Assembly (NCBI RefSeq): GCF_003182195.1 | Contig: NZ_QGTM01000001.1 | Coordinates: 310,001 to 374,000 of the forward strand | Reading direction: 5' to 3' | Source of the DNA: Halomonas sp. A11-A | GTDB taxonomy: Bacteria > Pseudomonadota > Gammaproteobacteria > Pseudomonadales > Halomonadaceae | DNA length: 64,000 bases | Notes under the pieces: generated by a model | Seen by the model: only the letters and a program-made list of their open reading frames with translations | What the model was told of the DNA's origin: nothing | Databases searched by the model: none | Shown: in pieces, positions 21,921 through 35,508 of the stretch | How positions within the stretch are numbered: position 1 is the first letter of the stretch | Layout: every line of letters starts with the position of its first letter | Translations under genes and position numbers: made by a program

Positions 21921-23312
21921 ATGCGCCAGCCCCTGGCTCGCGAGCTCCATGACCTGATCGAGCGCGGCCGCGACCGCCAGCTGCGCCTGGCGGTGACCGG
22001 CCTCTCCCGCTCCGGCAAGACCGCCTTCCTCACCTCACTGGTCAACCAGCTTCGCCATGTCGGCCTGGAGGCCAGGCTCGACCTGCTGCCGGCGGCCCGC
22101 CAGGGGCGGCTGCTGGGGGCCCGGCGGGTCAACCAGCAGGACCTGGGCGTCCCGCGCTTCCCCTACGACCAGGCCATGGCGGCACTGGCCGAGACGCCGC
22201 CGCGCTGGCCGGAGCCCACCCGCGGCATCAGCGAGCTGCGCCTGGTGCTGCGCTATCGCCCGGCGAAGCGTGGCTGGCTCGGCGGCGAATCCCGCCAGCT
22301 CACCCTGGACCTCTTCGACTACCCCGGCGAATGGCTGCTCGACCTGCCGCTGCTGGCCCATGACTACCCCAGCTGGTGCCGCCGCCAGCAGGCCCTCGCG
22401 GGGGAGCAGCGCCGCGCCCACTTCGCCGCCTGGCACGCGGCCGTGGAGTCGCTCGACCCCACCGCCGAGGCCGACGAGGCGCGCCTGGCCGAGATCGCCG
22501 AGCACTATGCCGAGGGGCTGCGCGCCGCCCGGGAGGCGGGGTTCGCCGACCTGCAGCCGGGGCGCTTCCTGCTGCCGGGGGATCTCGCCGGCGCCCCGGT
22601 GCTGCAGTTCTTCCCGCTGCCCGGCGTGGCCGAGGCGGACCCCGCCGCGCTCGCCACCCTGCCGCCCGAGAGCAACTACGCCACCCTGGCGCGGCGCTTC
22701 GCGTACTACCAGCAGCACATCGTGAAGCCCTTCTACCGCGACCACTTTCGCCGCTTCGATCGCCAGATCGTGCTGGTGGACCTGCTCGGTGCGCTGAATG
22801 CCGGCCCGGAGCGCTTCCAGGACCTCTCCCGGGCACTCGCCAACCTGATGCAGAGCTTCGATTACGGCAAGCGCAGCCTGCTCTCGCGGCTCTTCGCGCC
22901 GCGCATCGACCGCCTGGCCATCGCCGCCACCAAGGCCGACCACGTCACCCCGGAGCAGCACCCCCGCCTGGTGGCGCTGCTCGAGGCGCTGCTGGCCGAG
23001 CCCCTGAAGGACCTGCGTTTCGCCAGCGTGCCGGTCCGTGCCCTGTCCCTTGCCGCCATCCGCGCCAGCGAGGCTCGCGAGGTGGAGCATCGCGGCCAGC
23101 GCACCCCCGCCCTGCGCGGCACCGGGCTCGACGGCGAAGCGCTGCTGCTCTATCCCGGCGAGGTGCCGGAACGCCTGCCCGATGACGCCTTCTGGGCGCG
23201 CCAGGGGTTCGCCTATCCGGCCTTTCGGCCGCTGCCCCTGGAGGGCGGTGCCCTGCCCCATATCCGCATGGATGCCGCCCTGGACTGGCTGATCGGAGAC
23301 AAGCTGTCATGA
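21921..23312 (+). CDS. ycjX: YcjX family GTP-binding protein
   Basis: 463-aa YcjX (DUF463) protein, a P-loop GTPase-like protein induced by envelope stress or heat shock in relatives. The Walker A is GLSRSGKT (residues 27-34) and the switch/Walker B region is LTLDLFDYPGEWLLDLPLL. The later IVLVDLLGALNAGPERF and KADHVTPEQHPRL segments (the latter in the NKxD position) are typical. The frame stays open far upstream, but the ATG at 21921 has a GAGGAGG ribosome-binding site. It is followed at once by ycjF, its usual partner. Confidence 0.92.
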   Translation: MRQPLARELHDLIERGRDRQLRLAVTGLSRSGKTAFLTSLVNQLRHVGLEARLDLLPAARQGRLLGARRVNQQDLGVPRFPYDQAMAALAETPPRWPEPTRGISELRLVLRYRPAKRGWLGGESRQLTLDLFDYPGEWLLDLPLLAHDYPSWCRRQQALAGEQRRAHFAAWHAAVESLDPTAEADEARLAEIAEHYAEGLRAAREAGFADLQPGRFLLPGDLAGAPVLQFFPLPGVAEADPAALATLPPESNYATLARRFAYYQQHIVKPFYRDHFRRFDRQIVLVDLLGALNAGPERFQDLSRALANLMQSFDYGKRSLLSRLFAPRIDRLAIAATKADHVTPEQHPRLVALLEALLAEPLKDLRFASVPVRALSLAAIRASEAREVEHRGQRTPALRGTGLDGEALLLYPGEVPERLPDDAFWARQGFAYPAFRPLPLEGGALPHIRMDAALDWLIGDKLS

Positions 23313-23322
23313 GCGAGCCGAC

Positions 23323-24378
23323 ATGAACGAACCCCGCGACCCGCGACCGGGCCAGCGCTTCTCCCCCGAACCCGACGACCCCGCCGAGGCCCCCACGGCC
23401 CGCGACCCGCGCCCCGCCACGGCCTTCGCCACCGACCTGGAAAGCCGCCCGCTGGCCGAGGCGCCAGCGGACGCCGGCGAGCGCGCCCTGGAGACGAGCC
23501 TGGCCCGGCCACGCAGGCGGCGCTGGGGCCTGCTCGCCCTGCTCGGCGGCACGCTTGGGCTCGGCGCCGTGGAGGCCGGCACGACCCTCTACGCCGCCGG
23601 CCTCGGCGGCGACTGGCTGGCCGGCGCCTGGAGCGGGCTGCTGCTGCTGGCCCTGGCCCTGGGAGGCTCGGCGCTGGGGCGCGAGCTGTGGCGGCTGCGC
23701 CGGCTGCGCCGCCATGAACGGCTGCGCGACCGTCTCACCGCCCTGCCCGAGTCGACGCCCCGCGAGGCCCTGGCCACCGCCGAGGCGCTGCGTCATGCCC
23801 TGGCCCTGGAGGACGACCACCCCCACTGGCAGGGCTTCCTGGCGGCCCGCCAGGCCCACCACGACGGCCGGGACATCCAGCTGCTGCTCGACCACCATCT
23901 GCTGGCCCCCCGCGACCGCGAGGCGAGCCGGCTCGTATCACGGATGTCCGGCGAGACGGCGATCATGGTGGCGGTCAGCCCCTTGACCCTGGTGGACATG
24001 GCGCTGGTGGCCTGGCGCAGCCTGGCGATGATCGACCGCCTGTGCCGTCTCTATGGCCTGGAGCTTAGCTATGCGGGGCGGATCCGGCTGCTGCGCGCGG
24101 TGCTCCACCAGATGGCCTTCGCCGGCGCCACCGAGATGGCCAGCGACGCCGGCATGGAACTGCTGTCGATGAACCTGGCCGGGCGACTCTCCACCCGGGC
24201 CGCCCAGGGCATGGGCGTGGGGCTGCTCGGCGCCCGGCTGGGGCTGCGCACCCAGCGGCTCACGCGACCGCTGCCCTTCGCGGAGAACGCGACCCCTCGC
24301 CTGGGCGATCTGCGCCGCGAGCTGTGGCAGCAGCTGCGCCGGCTGGAGAGCCGCGAGTCACCGGACGAGCGGCGCTGA
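23323..24378 (+). CDS. ycjF: YcjF family membrane protein (DUF697)
   Basis: 351-aa protein. A disordered, acidic/Pro-rich N-terminus (about 1-65) is followed by two membrane helices (LLALLGGTLGLGAVEAGTTL; WSGLLLLALALGGSALG) and a C-terminal DUF697 domain with REASRLVSRMSGETAIMVAV and the LSYAGRIRLLRAVLHQMAF segment. It lies 10 nt after ycjX and belongs to the ycjX-ycjF pair; both are of unknown molecular function. Confidence 0.9.
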   Translation: MNEPRDPRPGQRFSPEPDDPAEAPTARDPRPATAFATDLESRPLAEAPADAGERALETSLARPRRRRWGLLALLGGTLGLGAVEAGTTLYAAGLGGDWLAGAWSGLLLLALALGGSALGRELWRLRRLRRHERLRDRLTALPESTPREALATAEALRHALALEDDHPHWQGFLAARQAHHDGRDIQLLLDHHLLAPRDREASRLVSRMSGETAIMVAVSPLTLVDMALVAWRSLAMIDRLCRLYGLELSYAGRIRLLRAVLHQMAFAGATEMASDAGMELLSMNLAGRLSTRAAQGMGVGLLGARLGLRTQRLTRPLPFAENATPRLGDLRRELWQQLRRLESRESPDERR

Positions 24379-24469
24379 GCCTCGGCCACCTTGACCGGGA
24401 TCATGACAGCGTGGCCCCGAAGCGCTACGATCAAGGCATCGTCCATCCAACCGAGCAAGGAAGTCCGCT

Positions 24470-24913
24470 ATGTTCAAGTCCATCCTGGTGCCCGTCGACG
24501 GTTCCGAGCACGCCAAGAAGGCCCTCTCCGTGGCCTGCCAGCTCGCCCGCCAGGAAGAGGGCTGCACCCTGCACCTGGTGCATATCCCGGAAGAGCTTGC
24601 CCACGAGACCACCCTGGTGTGGGGCATCGGCGCCATCGCCATCGAGGCCAGCCGCGAGGAGCGCCAGGAGGCCGGCAAGCAGGTAATGGACCGCGCCGCC
24701 GAGGCCGCCCGCGAGCAGGGCGCCACCAACATCGAGACCGTGATCGGCCAGGGCGACCCGGCCCGTACCATCCTCAGCGAAGCGCGCCGTCGCGGCGTCG
24801 ACGCCATCGTCATGGGCAGCCGCGGCCTGAGCAACCTGCAAGGCTTCGTGGTCGGCAGCGTCTCCCACAAGGTGGCCCATACCGCCGACTGCACCGTCAT
24901 CACCGTGCGCTGA
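24470..24913 (+). CDS. Universal stress protein, UspA family
   Basis: 147-aa single-domain universal stress protein. It starts MFKSILVPVDGSEHAKKAL and has the nucleotide-binding loop MGSRGLSNLQGFVVGSVS, fitting G-2x-G-9x-G-S/T, so ATP binding is likely. An AAGGAAG ribosome-binding site precedes the ATG. It appears monocistronic with a hairpin after it. Confidence 0.94.
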   Translation: MFKSILVPVDGSEHAKKALSVACQLARQEEGCTLHLVHIPEELAHETTLVWGIGAIAIEASREERQEAGKQVMDRAAEAAREQGATNIETVIGQGDPARTILSEARRRGVDAIVMGSRGLSNLQGFVVGSVSHKVAHTADCTVITVR

Positions 24914-24935
24914 GCCCGCGGCCAACCGCAACGAC

Positions 24936-24962
24936 GACGGCGCCTGAGGGCGCCGTCTGCGT
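24936..24962 (+). terminator. Hairpin after the universal stress protein gene
   Basis: GACGGCGCC (24936-24944) pairs with GGCGCCGTC (24949-24957) around TGAG. The tail TGCGTT is only weakly T-rich. Confidence 0.6.
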
Positions 24963-25024
24963 TCCCGCCGGGAGGCGGGCGCCGGCTCAAGTGACTGATT
25001 CCCCTCGCCCGGGCTGTCCCGCGT

Positions 25025-25053
25025 TTGGCGCGCGCCCCGGGAGTCCGTATAGT
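25025..25053 (+). promoter_or_regulatory. Sigma-70 promoter candidate of rnb
   Basis: TTGGCG (25025-25030), a 17-nt spacer, then TATAGT (25048-25053). The predicted start is near 25060, leaving a leader of about 25 nt before the rnb ATG. Confidence 0.65.
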
Positions 25054-25084
25054 GGCCCCCTACCCCCGCCACACGTTCGTGATC

Positions 25085-27025
25085 ATGCTGCAGAACAACG
25101 CCCTGCTTGCCCAGCTCAAGCAACAGATTCGCTCCAGCACCCCCCGGGTCGAGGGAGTGATCAAGGCCACCCAGAAGGGCTTCGGCTTCCTCGAGACCGA
25201 CGAGGGCGAGTCCTACTTCGTGCCGCCCCCCGCCATGAAGCTGGTCCTCCACGGCGATCGGGTCGGCGCCGTGCTGCATGAGGAAGGCGACAAGAAGCGC
25301 GTCGAACCCGACACCCTGATCGAACAGGGACTCGACCGCTTCATCGCCCGGGTCCAGAAGGCCGAGGGCCGCCTGGCCGTGGTGCCCGACCACCCCTCCA
25401 TCAACAACGCCCTCAAGGCGCGCATCAAGCGCAGCCTGGACGAAGCCACCATCGGCGACGCCGACTGGGTCGTCGCCCGTCTGGTCCGTCACCCCCTCAA
25501 GGCCGACGACCGCGGCTTCTTTGCGCAGATCGACGAACTGGTCGCCAAGGCCGACGACCCCGCCGTGCCCTGGCGCGTCACCCTGGCCCGCCACGCGTTG
25601 GAGCAGGAGTGCCCGGACGCCGGCGACGACTGGCCGCTGCGCGACGAGGGCCTCGAGCGCGAGGACCTCACCGCCGAGCCCTTCTTCACCATCGACGGCG
25701 AGAAGACCCGGGACATGGACGACGCCCTGCGCATCGTGCCCCGCGAGGAGGGCGGCTGGGCGCTGACCGTGGCCATCGCCGACCCCACTGCCTATGTGGA
25801 AGAGGGTCACGCGGCGGACCTGGAGGCGCGCACCCGCGCCTTCACCGTCTACCTGCCGGGCCAGAACGTCACCATGCTCCCCGAGCAGTTGGCCGACGAT
25901 CTCTGCTCGCTGTGGGAGGGCAAGGAGCGCCCGGTACTGGCCTGCACCCTGAACGTGGAGGCCGACGGCAGCCTGGGCGACTATCGCTTCTTCGCCGCCA
26001 CCGCCACCTCGCGAGCCAAGCTGGTCTATGACCGCGTCTCCGACTGGCTGGAGGGCCAGGGGGACTGGGCCCCGGCAGACGAGATCGCCGAGCAGCTCAA
26101 GGCCCTGCGCGACCTCACCGAGGCCCGCAGCGCCTGGCGCGCCGCCCATGCCCTGGTGTTCAAGGATCGTCCCGACTACGTCTTCGACCTGGACGAGGCC
26201 GGCAACGTGCTGGACGTGCGCACCGAGGAGCGCCGCATCGCCAACCGCATGATCGAGGAGTCGATGATCGCGGCCAACGCCTGCTGCGCGCACCTGCTGG
26301 CCGAGCACGTGGGCCACGGCATCTTCAACGTCCACCGCGCCTTCGAGGACGACAAGGCCGAGGCGGCCCGCGACTTCCTGGCCAGCCAGGAGATCGAGGT
26401 GGCGCTCGAGGCCCTCACCGAACTGCCCCGCTACCGGGAGCTCAAGCGCGAACTGGAGGGCCGCGACGACGCCTGGCTCGACGCGCGCCTGCGCCGCTTC
26501 CAGGGCTTCACCAGCATGTCGGCGAAGCCCGGCCCGCACTTCGGCCTGGGGCTTGCCGCCTACGCCACCTGGACCTCACCGATCCGCAAGTATGGCGACA
26601 TGGTCAACCACCGCCTGATCAAGCGGGTGCTCAAGGGCGAGCAGGCCCCGGCCGAGGCGAGCCTCGCGCTCACCGAGCAGCTCACCGAGCGCCGCCGGCT
26701 CAACCGCATGGCGGAGCGCGACGTCAAGGACTGGCTCTATGTGCGCTACCTGACCCCGGCCGCCGAGGCCCAGGAGAGCTTCGACGCCGAGATCATCGCC
26801 ATCAACCGCGGCGGCATGCGCGTGCGTCTCACCGCCAATGGCGCCACCGCCTTCGTGCCGGCACCGATGATCCACAGCGATCGCGACAAGGTGGCCATCG
26901 ACGACAAGGAGGGGCGTATCCAGGTGGAGAGCGAGGAGCGCTTCAAGCTGGGCGACCACATCCGCGTGGCCCTGCTGGAGGCCCGCGAGGAGACCCGCTC
27001 GCTGGTGGCGCGTCCCGCCGACTGA
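25085..27025 (+). CDS. rnb: Exoribonuclease II
   Basis: 646-aa RNase II (E. coli enzyme 644 aa), a 3'-5' processive ribonuclease. Cold-shock domains are at the N-terminus (GFGFLETDEGESYFVPPP). The RNB catalytic core has the metal-binding aspartates in TIDGEKTRDMDDALRI (D204, D210, D212, D213). The SMSAKPGPHFGLGLAAYATW and TSPIRKYGDMVNHR segments and a C-terminal S1 domain complete it. The ATG at 25085 gives the family N-terminus; the frame is open to 25025 but that overlaps the promoter. RNase R is excluded by length. Confidence 0.95.
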   Translation: MLQNNALLAQLKQQIRSSTPRVEGVIKATQKGFGFLETDEGESYFVPPPAMKLVLHGDRVGAVLHEEGDKKRVEPDTLIEQGLDRFIARVQKAEGRLAVVPDHPSINNALKARIKRSLDEATIGDADWVVARLVRHPLKADDRGFFAQIDELVAKADDPAVPWRVTLARHALEQECPDAGDDWPLRDEGLEREDLTAEPFFTIDGEKTRDMDDALRIVPREEGGWALTVAIADPTAYVEEGHAADLEARTRAFTVYLPGQNVTMLPEQLADDLCSLWEGKERPVLACTLNVEADGSLGDYRFFAATATSRAKLVYDRVSDWLEGQGDWAPADEIAEQLKALRDLTEARSAWRAAHALVFKDRPDYVFDLDEAGNVLDVRTEERRIANRMIEESMIAANACCAHLLAEHVGHGIFNVHRAFEDDKAEAARDFLASQEIEVALEALTELPRYRELKRELEGRDDAWLDARLRRFQGFTSMSAKPGPHFGLGLAAYATWTSPIRKYGDMVNHRLIKRVLKGEQAPAEASLALTEQLTERRRLNRMAERDVKDWLYVRYLTPAAEAQESFDAEIIAINRGGMRVRLTANGATAFVPAPMIHSDRDKVAIDDKEGRIQVESEERFKLGDHIRVALLEAREETRSLVARPAD

Positions 27026-27121
27026 GACCCAGGCCCTCGCGGCCCAGCAGCAGTGAACAGCACGGCGGCCAACTGGCCGCCGTGTGGCTGTCCGGACCCG
27101 GTAGCGCACATCTTCCCACAC

Positions 27122-27147
27122 AAAAGGGCGCCCGAAGGCGCCCTTTT
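27122..27147. terminator. Bidirectional terminator between rnb and sucD
   Basis: Perfect 11-bp stem, AAAAGGGCGCC (27122-27132) and GGCGCCCTTTT (27137-27147), loop CGAA. A-tract and T-tract flank the GC stem, so it works in both directions for the convergent genes. Confidence 0.92.
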
Positions 27148-27170
27148 GATCTTCCCGAGGAAAGCGTGGC

Positions 27171-28043
27171 TTACCAGCCGGTCACTTCCTTCAGGGCATC
27201 GCCGATCTGCGCCAGGGAGCGCACGGTCTTGACGCCGGCGTCCTCGAGAGCGGCGAACTTCTCGTCCGCGGTGCCCTTGCCGCCGGAGATGATCGCACCG
27301 GCGTGGCCCATGCGCTTGCCCGGAGGGGCGGTCACACCGGCGATGTAGGAAACCACCGGCTTGGTGACGTTGGCCTTGATGTAGGCCGCCGCCTCTTCCT
27401 CGGCGGTGCCGCCGATCTCGCCGATCATCACGATCGCCTCGGTGGCCGGATCCTTCTCGAACATCTCGAGGATGTCGATGAAGTTGGAGCCCGGGATCGG
27501 GTCGCCACCGATGCCCACGCAGGTGGACTGGCCGAAGCCGTAGTCGGTGGTCTGCTTGACGGCTTCATAGGTCAGGGTGCCGGAGCGCGACACGATACCG
27601 ACCTTGCCCGGCTTGTGGATGTGACCCGGCATGATGCCGATCTTGGACTCGCCGGGAGTGATCACGCCCGGGCAGTTCGGGCCGATCAGGCGCACGCCCA
27701 ACTCGTCGCACTTCACCTTGACGTCGAGCATGTCGAGGGTGGGGATGCCCTCAGTGATGCAGACGATCAGCTTGATGCCGGCGTTGGCGGCCTCGAGGAT
27801 GGAGTCCTTGCAGAACGGGGCCGGCACGTAGATCACGCTGGCCTCGGCGCCGGTCTTCTCCACGGCTTCCTTGACGGTGTTGAACACCGGCAGGCCCAGG
27901 TGCTCCTGGCCACCCTTGCCCGGGGTCACGCCGCCGACCATCTGGGTACCGTAGGCAATCGCCTGCTCGGAGTGGAAGGTCCCCTGGCCGCCGGTGAAGC
28001 CCTGGCAGATGACCTTGGTGTTCTTGTCGATCAGGATACTCAT
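27171..28043 (-). CDS. sucD: Succinate-CoA ligase, alpha subunit
   Basis: 290-aa alpha subunit of succinyl-CoA synthetase. It has the CoA-binding N-terminus ([20 protein letters not shown]), the [10 protein letters not shown] loop, and the phosphohistidine in [13 protein letters not shown] (H247). It carries out substrate-level phosphorylation together with SucC. Its start codon overlaps the sucC stop (TAATG), so the two subunits are translationally coupled. Confidence 0.97.
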   Translation of the reverse strand: MSILIDKNTKVICQGFTGGQGTFHSEQAIAYGTQMVGGVTPGKGGQEHLGLPVFNTVKEAVEKTGAEASVIYVPAPFCKDSILEAANAGIKLIVCITEGIPTLDMLDVKVKCDELGVRLIGPNCPGVITPGESKIGIMPGHIHKPGKVGIVSRSGTLTYEAVKQTTDYGFGQSTCVGIGGDPIPGSNFIDILEMFEKDPATEAIVMIGEIGGTAEEEAAAYIKANVTKPVVSYIAGVTAPPGKRMGHAGAIISGGKGTADEKFAALEDAGVKTVRSLAQIGDALKEVTGW

Positions 28044-29209
28044 TACTTGCCCTCCGCTGCCTTGACGACCTGCTCTGCCGCATCGGTCAGGCTGGTAGCA
28101 GCGATGATGTTCAGACCACTGGAGGCCAGCTTCTCGGCGCCCAGCTCGGCGTTGGTGCCTTCCAGGCGCACCACGACCGGCACGTTGACGCCGACCTGCT
28201 CGACGGCACCGATGATGCCCTCGGCGATCATGTCGCAGCGCACGATACCGCCGAAGATGTTGACCAGCACGGCCTTCACATTATCGTCGGAGAGGATCAG
28301 CTTGAACGCTTCGGCCACGCGCTCCTTGGTGGCACCGCCGCCCACGTCCAGGAAGTTGGCCGGGGAGCCGCCGTGCAGGTTGACGATGTCCATGGTGCCC
28401 ATGGCCAGGCCGGCGCCGTTCACCATGCAGCCGATGTTGCCATCCAGCGCCACATAGTTGAGTTCCCATGCGGCCGCCTCGGCCTCGCGAGCGTCCTCCT
28501 GAGAGGGGTCGCGCATCGCCTGCAGGTCCGGATGACGGTAGAGGGCGTTGCTGTCCAGATTGAGCTTGGCGTCGAGGCAGTGGAGGTTGCCTTCGTCAGT
28601 GATCACCAGGGGGTTGATCTCCAGCAGCGCCAGATCCTTGTCGTGGAACAGCTTGGAGAGGCCCAGGAAGATCTTGGTGAACTGCTTCACCTGGTCCCCC
28701 TTGAGGCCCAGGGCGAAGGCCAGCTCGCGCGCCTGGTAGGGCTGAGCGCCCACCAGCGGATCGATCTCGGCCTTGAGGATCTTCTCGGGGGTCTCCTCGG
28801 CGACCTTCTCGATCTCGACGCCGCCCTCGGTGGAGGCCATGAAGACCACGCGACGGGTGGCACGATCGACCACGGCGCCCAGGTAGAGCTCCTCGGCGAT
28901 GTCGGTGCAGTTCTCGACCAGGATCTTGGCCACCGGCTGACCGTTGGCGTCGGTCTGGTAGGTCACCAGGTTCTTGCCCAGCCACTGCTCGGCGAAGGCC
29001 TTGGCCTCCTCCGGGCTCTTGATCAGCTTGACGCCGCCCGCCTTGCCGCGGCCACCGGCGTGGACCTGGGCCTTGACGACCCACATGTCGCCGCCGATCT
29101 TCTTGCAGGCTTCTGCGGCTTCTTCGGGGGTGTCGACGGCGAAGCCCTTGGACACCGGCAGACCGTAGTCGGCAAACAGCTGTTTGCCCTGATACTCGTG
29201 AAGGTTCAT
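28043..29209 (-). CDS. sucC: Succinate-CoA ligase (ADP-forming), beta subunit
   Basis: 388-aa beta subunit, exactly the E. coli length. The ATP-grasp N-terminus starts [37 protein letters not shown] and the EINPLVIT segment line the nucleotide site. The open frame extends upstream to 29284, but 29209 is the conserved start. It is separated from lpdA by about 138 nt containing a GC stem-loop, so it may be read through from the suc operon or have its own promoter. Confidence 0.97.
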   Translation of the reverse strand: MNLHEYQGKQLFADYGLPVSKGFAVDTPEEAAEACKKIGGDMWVVKAQVHAGGRGKAGGVKLIKSPEEAKAFAEQWLGKNLVTYQTDANGQPVAKILVENCTDIAEELYLGAVVDRATRRVVFMASTEGGVEIEKVAEETPEKILKAEIDPLVGAQPYQARELAFALGLKGDQVKQFTKIFLGLSKLFHDKDLALLEINPLVITDEGNLHCLDAKLNLDSNALYRHPDLQAMRDPSQEDAREAEAAAWELNYVALDGNIGCMVNGAGLAMGTMDIVNLHGGSPANFLDVGGGATKERVAEAFKLILSDDNVKAVLVNIFGGIVRCDMIAEGIIGAVEQVGVNVPVVVRLEGTNAELGAEKLASSGLNIIAATSLTDAAEQVVKAAEGK

Positions 29210-29314
29210 CGATTCATGCCATTGGTTGCATGTGACTCGAACGGTGGCCCGGCCTCGCCTCGGGCGGACGTCCCGGACCACCACCGTCCCTACCGATACA
29301 TGGTCGGAAGGGGC

Positions 29315-29335
29315 GCGCCGCCCGGTGGGCGGCGC
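29315..29335 (-). terminator. GC stem-loop between lpdA and sucC
   Basis: Perfect 9-bp stem, GCGCCGCCC (29315-29323) and GGGCGGCGC (29327-29335), with a 3-nt loop. No T-run follows in the leftward direction. It may attenuate or stabilise the transcript rather than fully terminate it. Confidence 0.45.
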
Positions 29336-29347
29336 TCGTTGTGCGGT

Positions 29348-32378
<3,031 letters not shown>

Positions 32379-32418
32379 GTCGTTTCCCTTGTCTGTTCTC
32401 TCGTCCCGGTGGCGTGCC

Positions 32419-35253
32419 TTACAGATTGAAGGCGTCTTCCACCAGCTGGCGCTGCTGTTCGATATGGACGGACATGTAGCCCGCGGCGGGTGCGGCAGAG
32501 GCCGGGCGCCCGGCGAACTTGAGCGCGCCGCCCAGGTTGCTCTTGAGCATGTCGGCCACGGCCCGCATGTGGTGCTGGCTCGAGTACCAGGCGCCCTGGT
32601 TGAGCGGCTCCTCCTGACACCACACCACGTCCCTGACGTTGACGTAGGCCTTGAGCGCCTCGAACAGCTCCTCCTTGGGGAAGGGGTAGAGCTGCTCGAC
32701 CCGCACGATGGCGACATCCTGGCGGTCATTCTCCTCGCGCCAGGTGGCCAGGTCGTAGTAGACCTTGCCGGCGCACAGGATGATGCGCTCGACCTGCTTG
32801 GGATCGCGCTCGCCCTGGTCGGGCAGCACCATCTGGAACTGGCCGGTGGCCAGCTCGTCGAGGCTGGAGATCGCCTCCTTGTGGCGCAGCAGGCTCTTGG
32901 GCGACATCACCACCAGCGGCTTGCGCAGCGGGCGGATTACCTGGCGGCGCAGCAGGTGGAAGATCTGCGCCGGGGTGGTGGGCACGCAGACCTGCATGTT
33001 GTACTCGGCGCACAGCTGCAGGAAGCGCTCGAGGCGGGCCGAGGAGTGCTCGGGACCCTGCCCCTCGTAGCCATGGGGCAGCAGCATGGTCAGGCCGCAC
33101 AGCCGTCCCCACTTGGTCTCGCCGGAGGAGATGAACTGGTCCACCACCACCTGGGCACCGTTGAAGAAGTCGCCGAACTGCGCTTCCCAGATCACCAGGT
33201 CGTTGGGCGCCGTGGTGGCATAGCCATACTCGAACGCCAGCACCGCCTCCTCGGAGAGGAAGGAGTCGTGGATGGTGAAGGCCGGCTGGCCATCCGCCAT
33301 GTGCTGGAGCGGCACGTAGCTGGTGCCATCCTTCTGGTTGTGCACCACCGCGTGGCGGTGGGAGAAGGTGCCGCGGCCCACGTCCTGGCCGGTGATGCGC
33401 ACCGGATGCCCCTCGTCGAGCAGGGTGGCGTAGGCCAGGGTCTCGGCGAAACCCCAGTTCAGCGCCATGCCGCCGGCCTGCATCTTGCGGCGGTCCTCGT
33501 AGATCTTGGCGACCTGACGCTGCACCTCGACCCCGTCCGGAATCTCGCACATGCGGGCGGCCAGGCGCTGCAGCCGCTTCATCTCCACGGCGGTGTCGGC
33601 ATAGCCGGTCCACTCGTGGCCGAGGTAGGGCTTCCAGTCGACGAACAGCGAGGTGTTGGGCTCCTGCACCAGGGCGTTGGCCACGTGGTTGCCGGCCAGC
33701 AGGTCCTCGCGGTAGGTCTCGATCATCGCCTTGGCGTCCTCCTCGGAGAGCACGCCTTCTGCCACCAGGCGCTTGGCGTAGATCTCACGGGAAGAGGGAT
33801 GGTCCTTGATCTTCTTGTACATCAGCGGCTGGGTGCCACTCGGCTCGTCGGCCTCGTTGTGACCGCGGCGACGATAGCAGACGAGGTCGATCACCACGTC
33901 CTTCTTGAACTGCTGACGGAAGTCGAGCGCCACCTGGGTGGCGTGCAGCACCGCGTCGGGGTCGTCGCCGTTGACGTGGAAGATCGGCGCCTGGACCATC
34001 TTGGCGATGTCGGTGCAGTACTCGGTGGAGCGGGTGTCCAGCGGGTTCGAGGTGGTGAAGCCGACCTGGTTGTTGATCACGATATGGATCGTGCCGCCGG
34101 TCTTGTAGGCGCGGGTCTGGGACATCTGGAATGTCTCCATGACCACGCCCTGACCGGCGAAGGCCGCATCGCCGTGGACGTTGATCGGCAGCACCTTGCT
34201 GCCGTCGCTGTCGTCGCGGCGGTCCTGGCGGGCGCGCACCGAGCCCTCGACCACCGGAGAGACGATCTCCAGGTGGGAGGGGTTGAAGGCCAGCGCCAGG
34301 TGTACCTCGCCGCCCGGGCTCATCACGTTGGAGCTGAAGCCCTGGTGGTACTTGACGTCGCCGGAGCCGCGCTCGATGACCTTCTTGCCGTCGAACTCGT
34401 CGATCAGGTCGCCGGGGTTCTTGCCGAGGATGTTGACCAGCAGGTTGAGACGGCCGCGGTGGGCCATGCCGATCACCATCTCCTTGATGCCGTAGCCGCC
34501 GCCGCGCTGGATCAGCTCGTCCATCATCGGAATGAAGGACTCGCCGCCCTCCAGACCGAAGCGCTTGGTGCCGGGGTACTTGGAGGCCAGGTAGTTCTCC
34601 AGGCCCTCGGCCGCGGTCAGCCGCTCGAGCACATGCTGACGCACCTCGTTGCTGAACTTGGGCGCGCTGCGCACCGACTCGAAGCGCTGCTGCAGCCAGC
34701 GCTTCTCCTCGGTGTCGACGATGTGCATGATCTCGCAGCCGATGGAGCGGCAGTAGGTCTGCTCCAGCGCCTCGACGATATCCTTGAGCGGCGCGCGATC
34801 CAGGCCCAGGAAGAAGGAGCCGGTCTGGAACTCGGTGTCCATGTCGCTCTTGGAGAGCTGATGGAAGGAGAGGTCGAGGTCGGGCACCGGTGTCGGGCTG
34901 CGCAGGCCGAGCGGATCAATATTGGCCTTCTGGTGACCGCGGAAGCGGTAGGCGTTGATCAGCTGGAGAACCTTGACCTGCTTGCGGCTCTCTTCGCCGT
35001 CGGCGGCGGCAGGAGCCAGGGCGGTGCGGCGGGCACGACCCAGCTGGTAGAACTGGTCGCGGACCGGGGCGAGGGGGACATCCTGGGGGGCACTGCCTTC
35101 GGGGGCCGGCAACTGGTCGAAGTAGTTGCGCCACTCTTCCGGGACAGCGGCGGGATCGTCGAGGTACTGTTCGTAGAGCGCTTCCACATAGTGGGCATTG
35201 CCGCCACTGACGTGGGAAGAGCGCCACATCAACTCCATTATGCCTTGTTGCAT
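32419..35253 (-). CDS. sucA: 2-oxoglutarate dehydrogenase E1 component
   Basis: 944-aa thiamine-diphosphate enzyme that decarboxylates 2-oxoglutarate and succinylates the E2 lipoyl group. It has the N-terminal [20 protein letters not shown] segment, the [13 protein letters not shown] motif, the ThDP-binding [11 protein letters not shown] and NNQVGFTT segments, and a C-terminal transketolase-like domain. The ATG at 35253 gives an N-terminus that lines up position for position with E. coli SucA; an ATG five codons later has a closer AAGG sequence and cannot be excluded. Confidence 0.96.
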   Translation of the reverse strand: MQQGIMELMWRSSHVSGGNAHYVEALYEQYLDDPAAVPEEWRNYFDQLPAPEGSAPQDVPLAPVRDQFYQLGRARRTALAPAAADGEESRKQVKVLQLINAYRFRGHQKANIDPLGLRSPTPVPDLDLSFHQLSKSDMDTEFQTGSFFLGLDRAPLKDIVEALEQTYCRSIGCEIMHIVDTEEKRWLQQRFESVRSAPKFSNEVRQHVLERLTAAEGLENYLASKYPGTKRFGLEGGESFIPMMDELIQRGGGYGIKEMVIGMAHRGRLNLLVNILGKNPGDLIDEFDGKKVIERGSGDVKYHQGFSSNVMSPGGEVHLALAFNPSHLEIVSPVVEGSVRARQDRRDDSDGSKVLPINVHGDAAFAGQGVVMETFQMSQTRAYKTGGTIHIVINNQVGFTTSNPLDTRSTEYCTDIAKMVQAPIFHVNGDDPDAVLHATQVALDFRQQFKKDVVIDLVCYRRRGHNEADEPSGTQPLMYKKIKDHPSSREIYAKRLVAEGVLSEEDAKAMIETYREDLLAGNHVANALVQEPNTSLFVDWKPYLGHEWTGYADTAVEMKRLQRLAARMCEIPDGVEVQRQVAKIYEDRRKMQAGGMALNWGFAETLAYATLLDEGHPVRITGQDVGRGTFSHRHAVVHNQKDGTSYVPLQHMADGQPAFTIHDSFLSEEAVLAFEYGYATTAPNDLVIWEAQFGDFFNGAQVVVDQFISSGETKWGRLCGLTMLLPHGYEGQGPEHSSARLERFLQLCAEYNMQVCVPTTPAQIFHLLRRQVIRPLRKPLVVMSPKSLLRHKEAISSLDELATGQFQMVLPDQGERDPKQVERIILCAGKVYYDLATWREENDRQDVAIVRVEQLYPFPKEELFEALKAYVNVRDVVWCQEEPLNQGAWYSSQHHMRAVADMLKSNLGGALKFAGRPASAAPAAGYMSVHIEQQRQLVEDAFNL

Positions 35254-35391
35254 CTCTCGGTCACCCTGCACTGATGGGGTGGTATCGGCGTCCCCGCACG
35301 CTGGGCGCGGCGACATCGGTGGTGCCCTGCCGGCGGGGCCATTCTCGTTCCGGCGCCGCCGACACGCGGTCGACAGCCTTGAATTCCATGC

Positions 35392-35424
35392 TCAGGAGCC
35401 GGTGCCCAAGGCACCGGCTCCTGA
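35392..35424 (-). terminator. Perfect stem-loop between sdhB and sucA
   Basis: A 15-bp perfect stem, TCAGGAGCCGGTGCC (35392-35406) and GGCACCGGCTCCTGA (35410-35424), around a CAA triloop. No T-run follows leftward. It lies about 85 nt past the sdhB stop codon and may be a partial terminator or an mRNA end-stabiliser separating sdh from suc expression. Confidence 0.6.
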
Positions 35425-35508
35425 TGCTGCTGAACCGACCGGCTCCGGCTGCGACACCTGGTCGCAGCGGGAGACGGGGGCCCATGATAGCAAGCTAGGC
35501 GCCACGAT

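Noticed and set aside
24431..26539. 702-codon minus-strand frame over the stress protein and RNase II
   Set aside because: Antisense to two clear genes; no ribosome-binding site and no motif.
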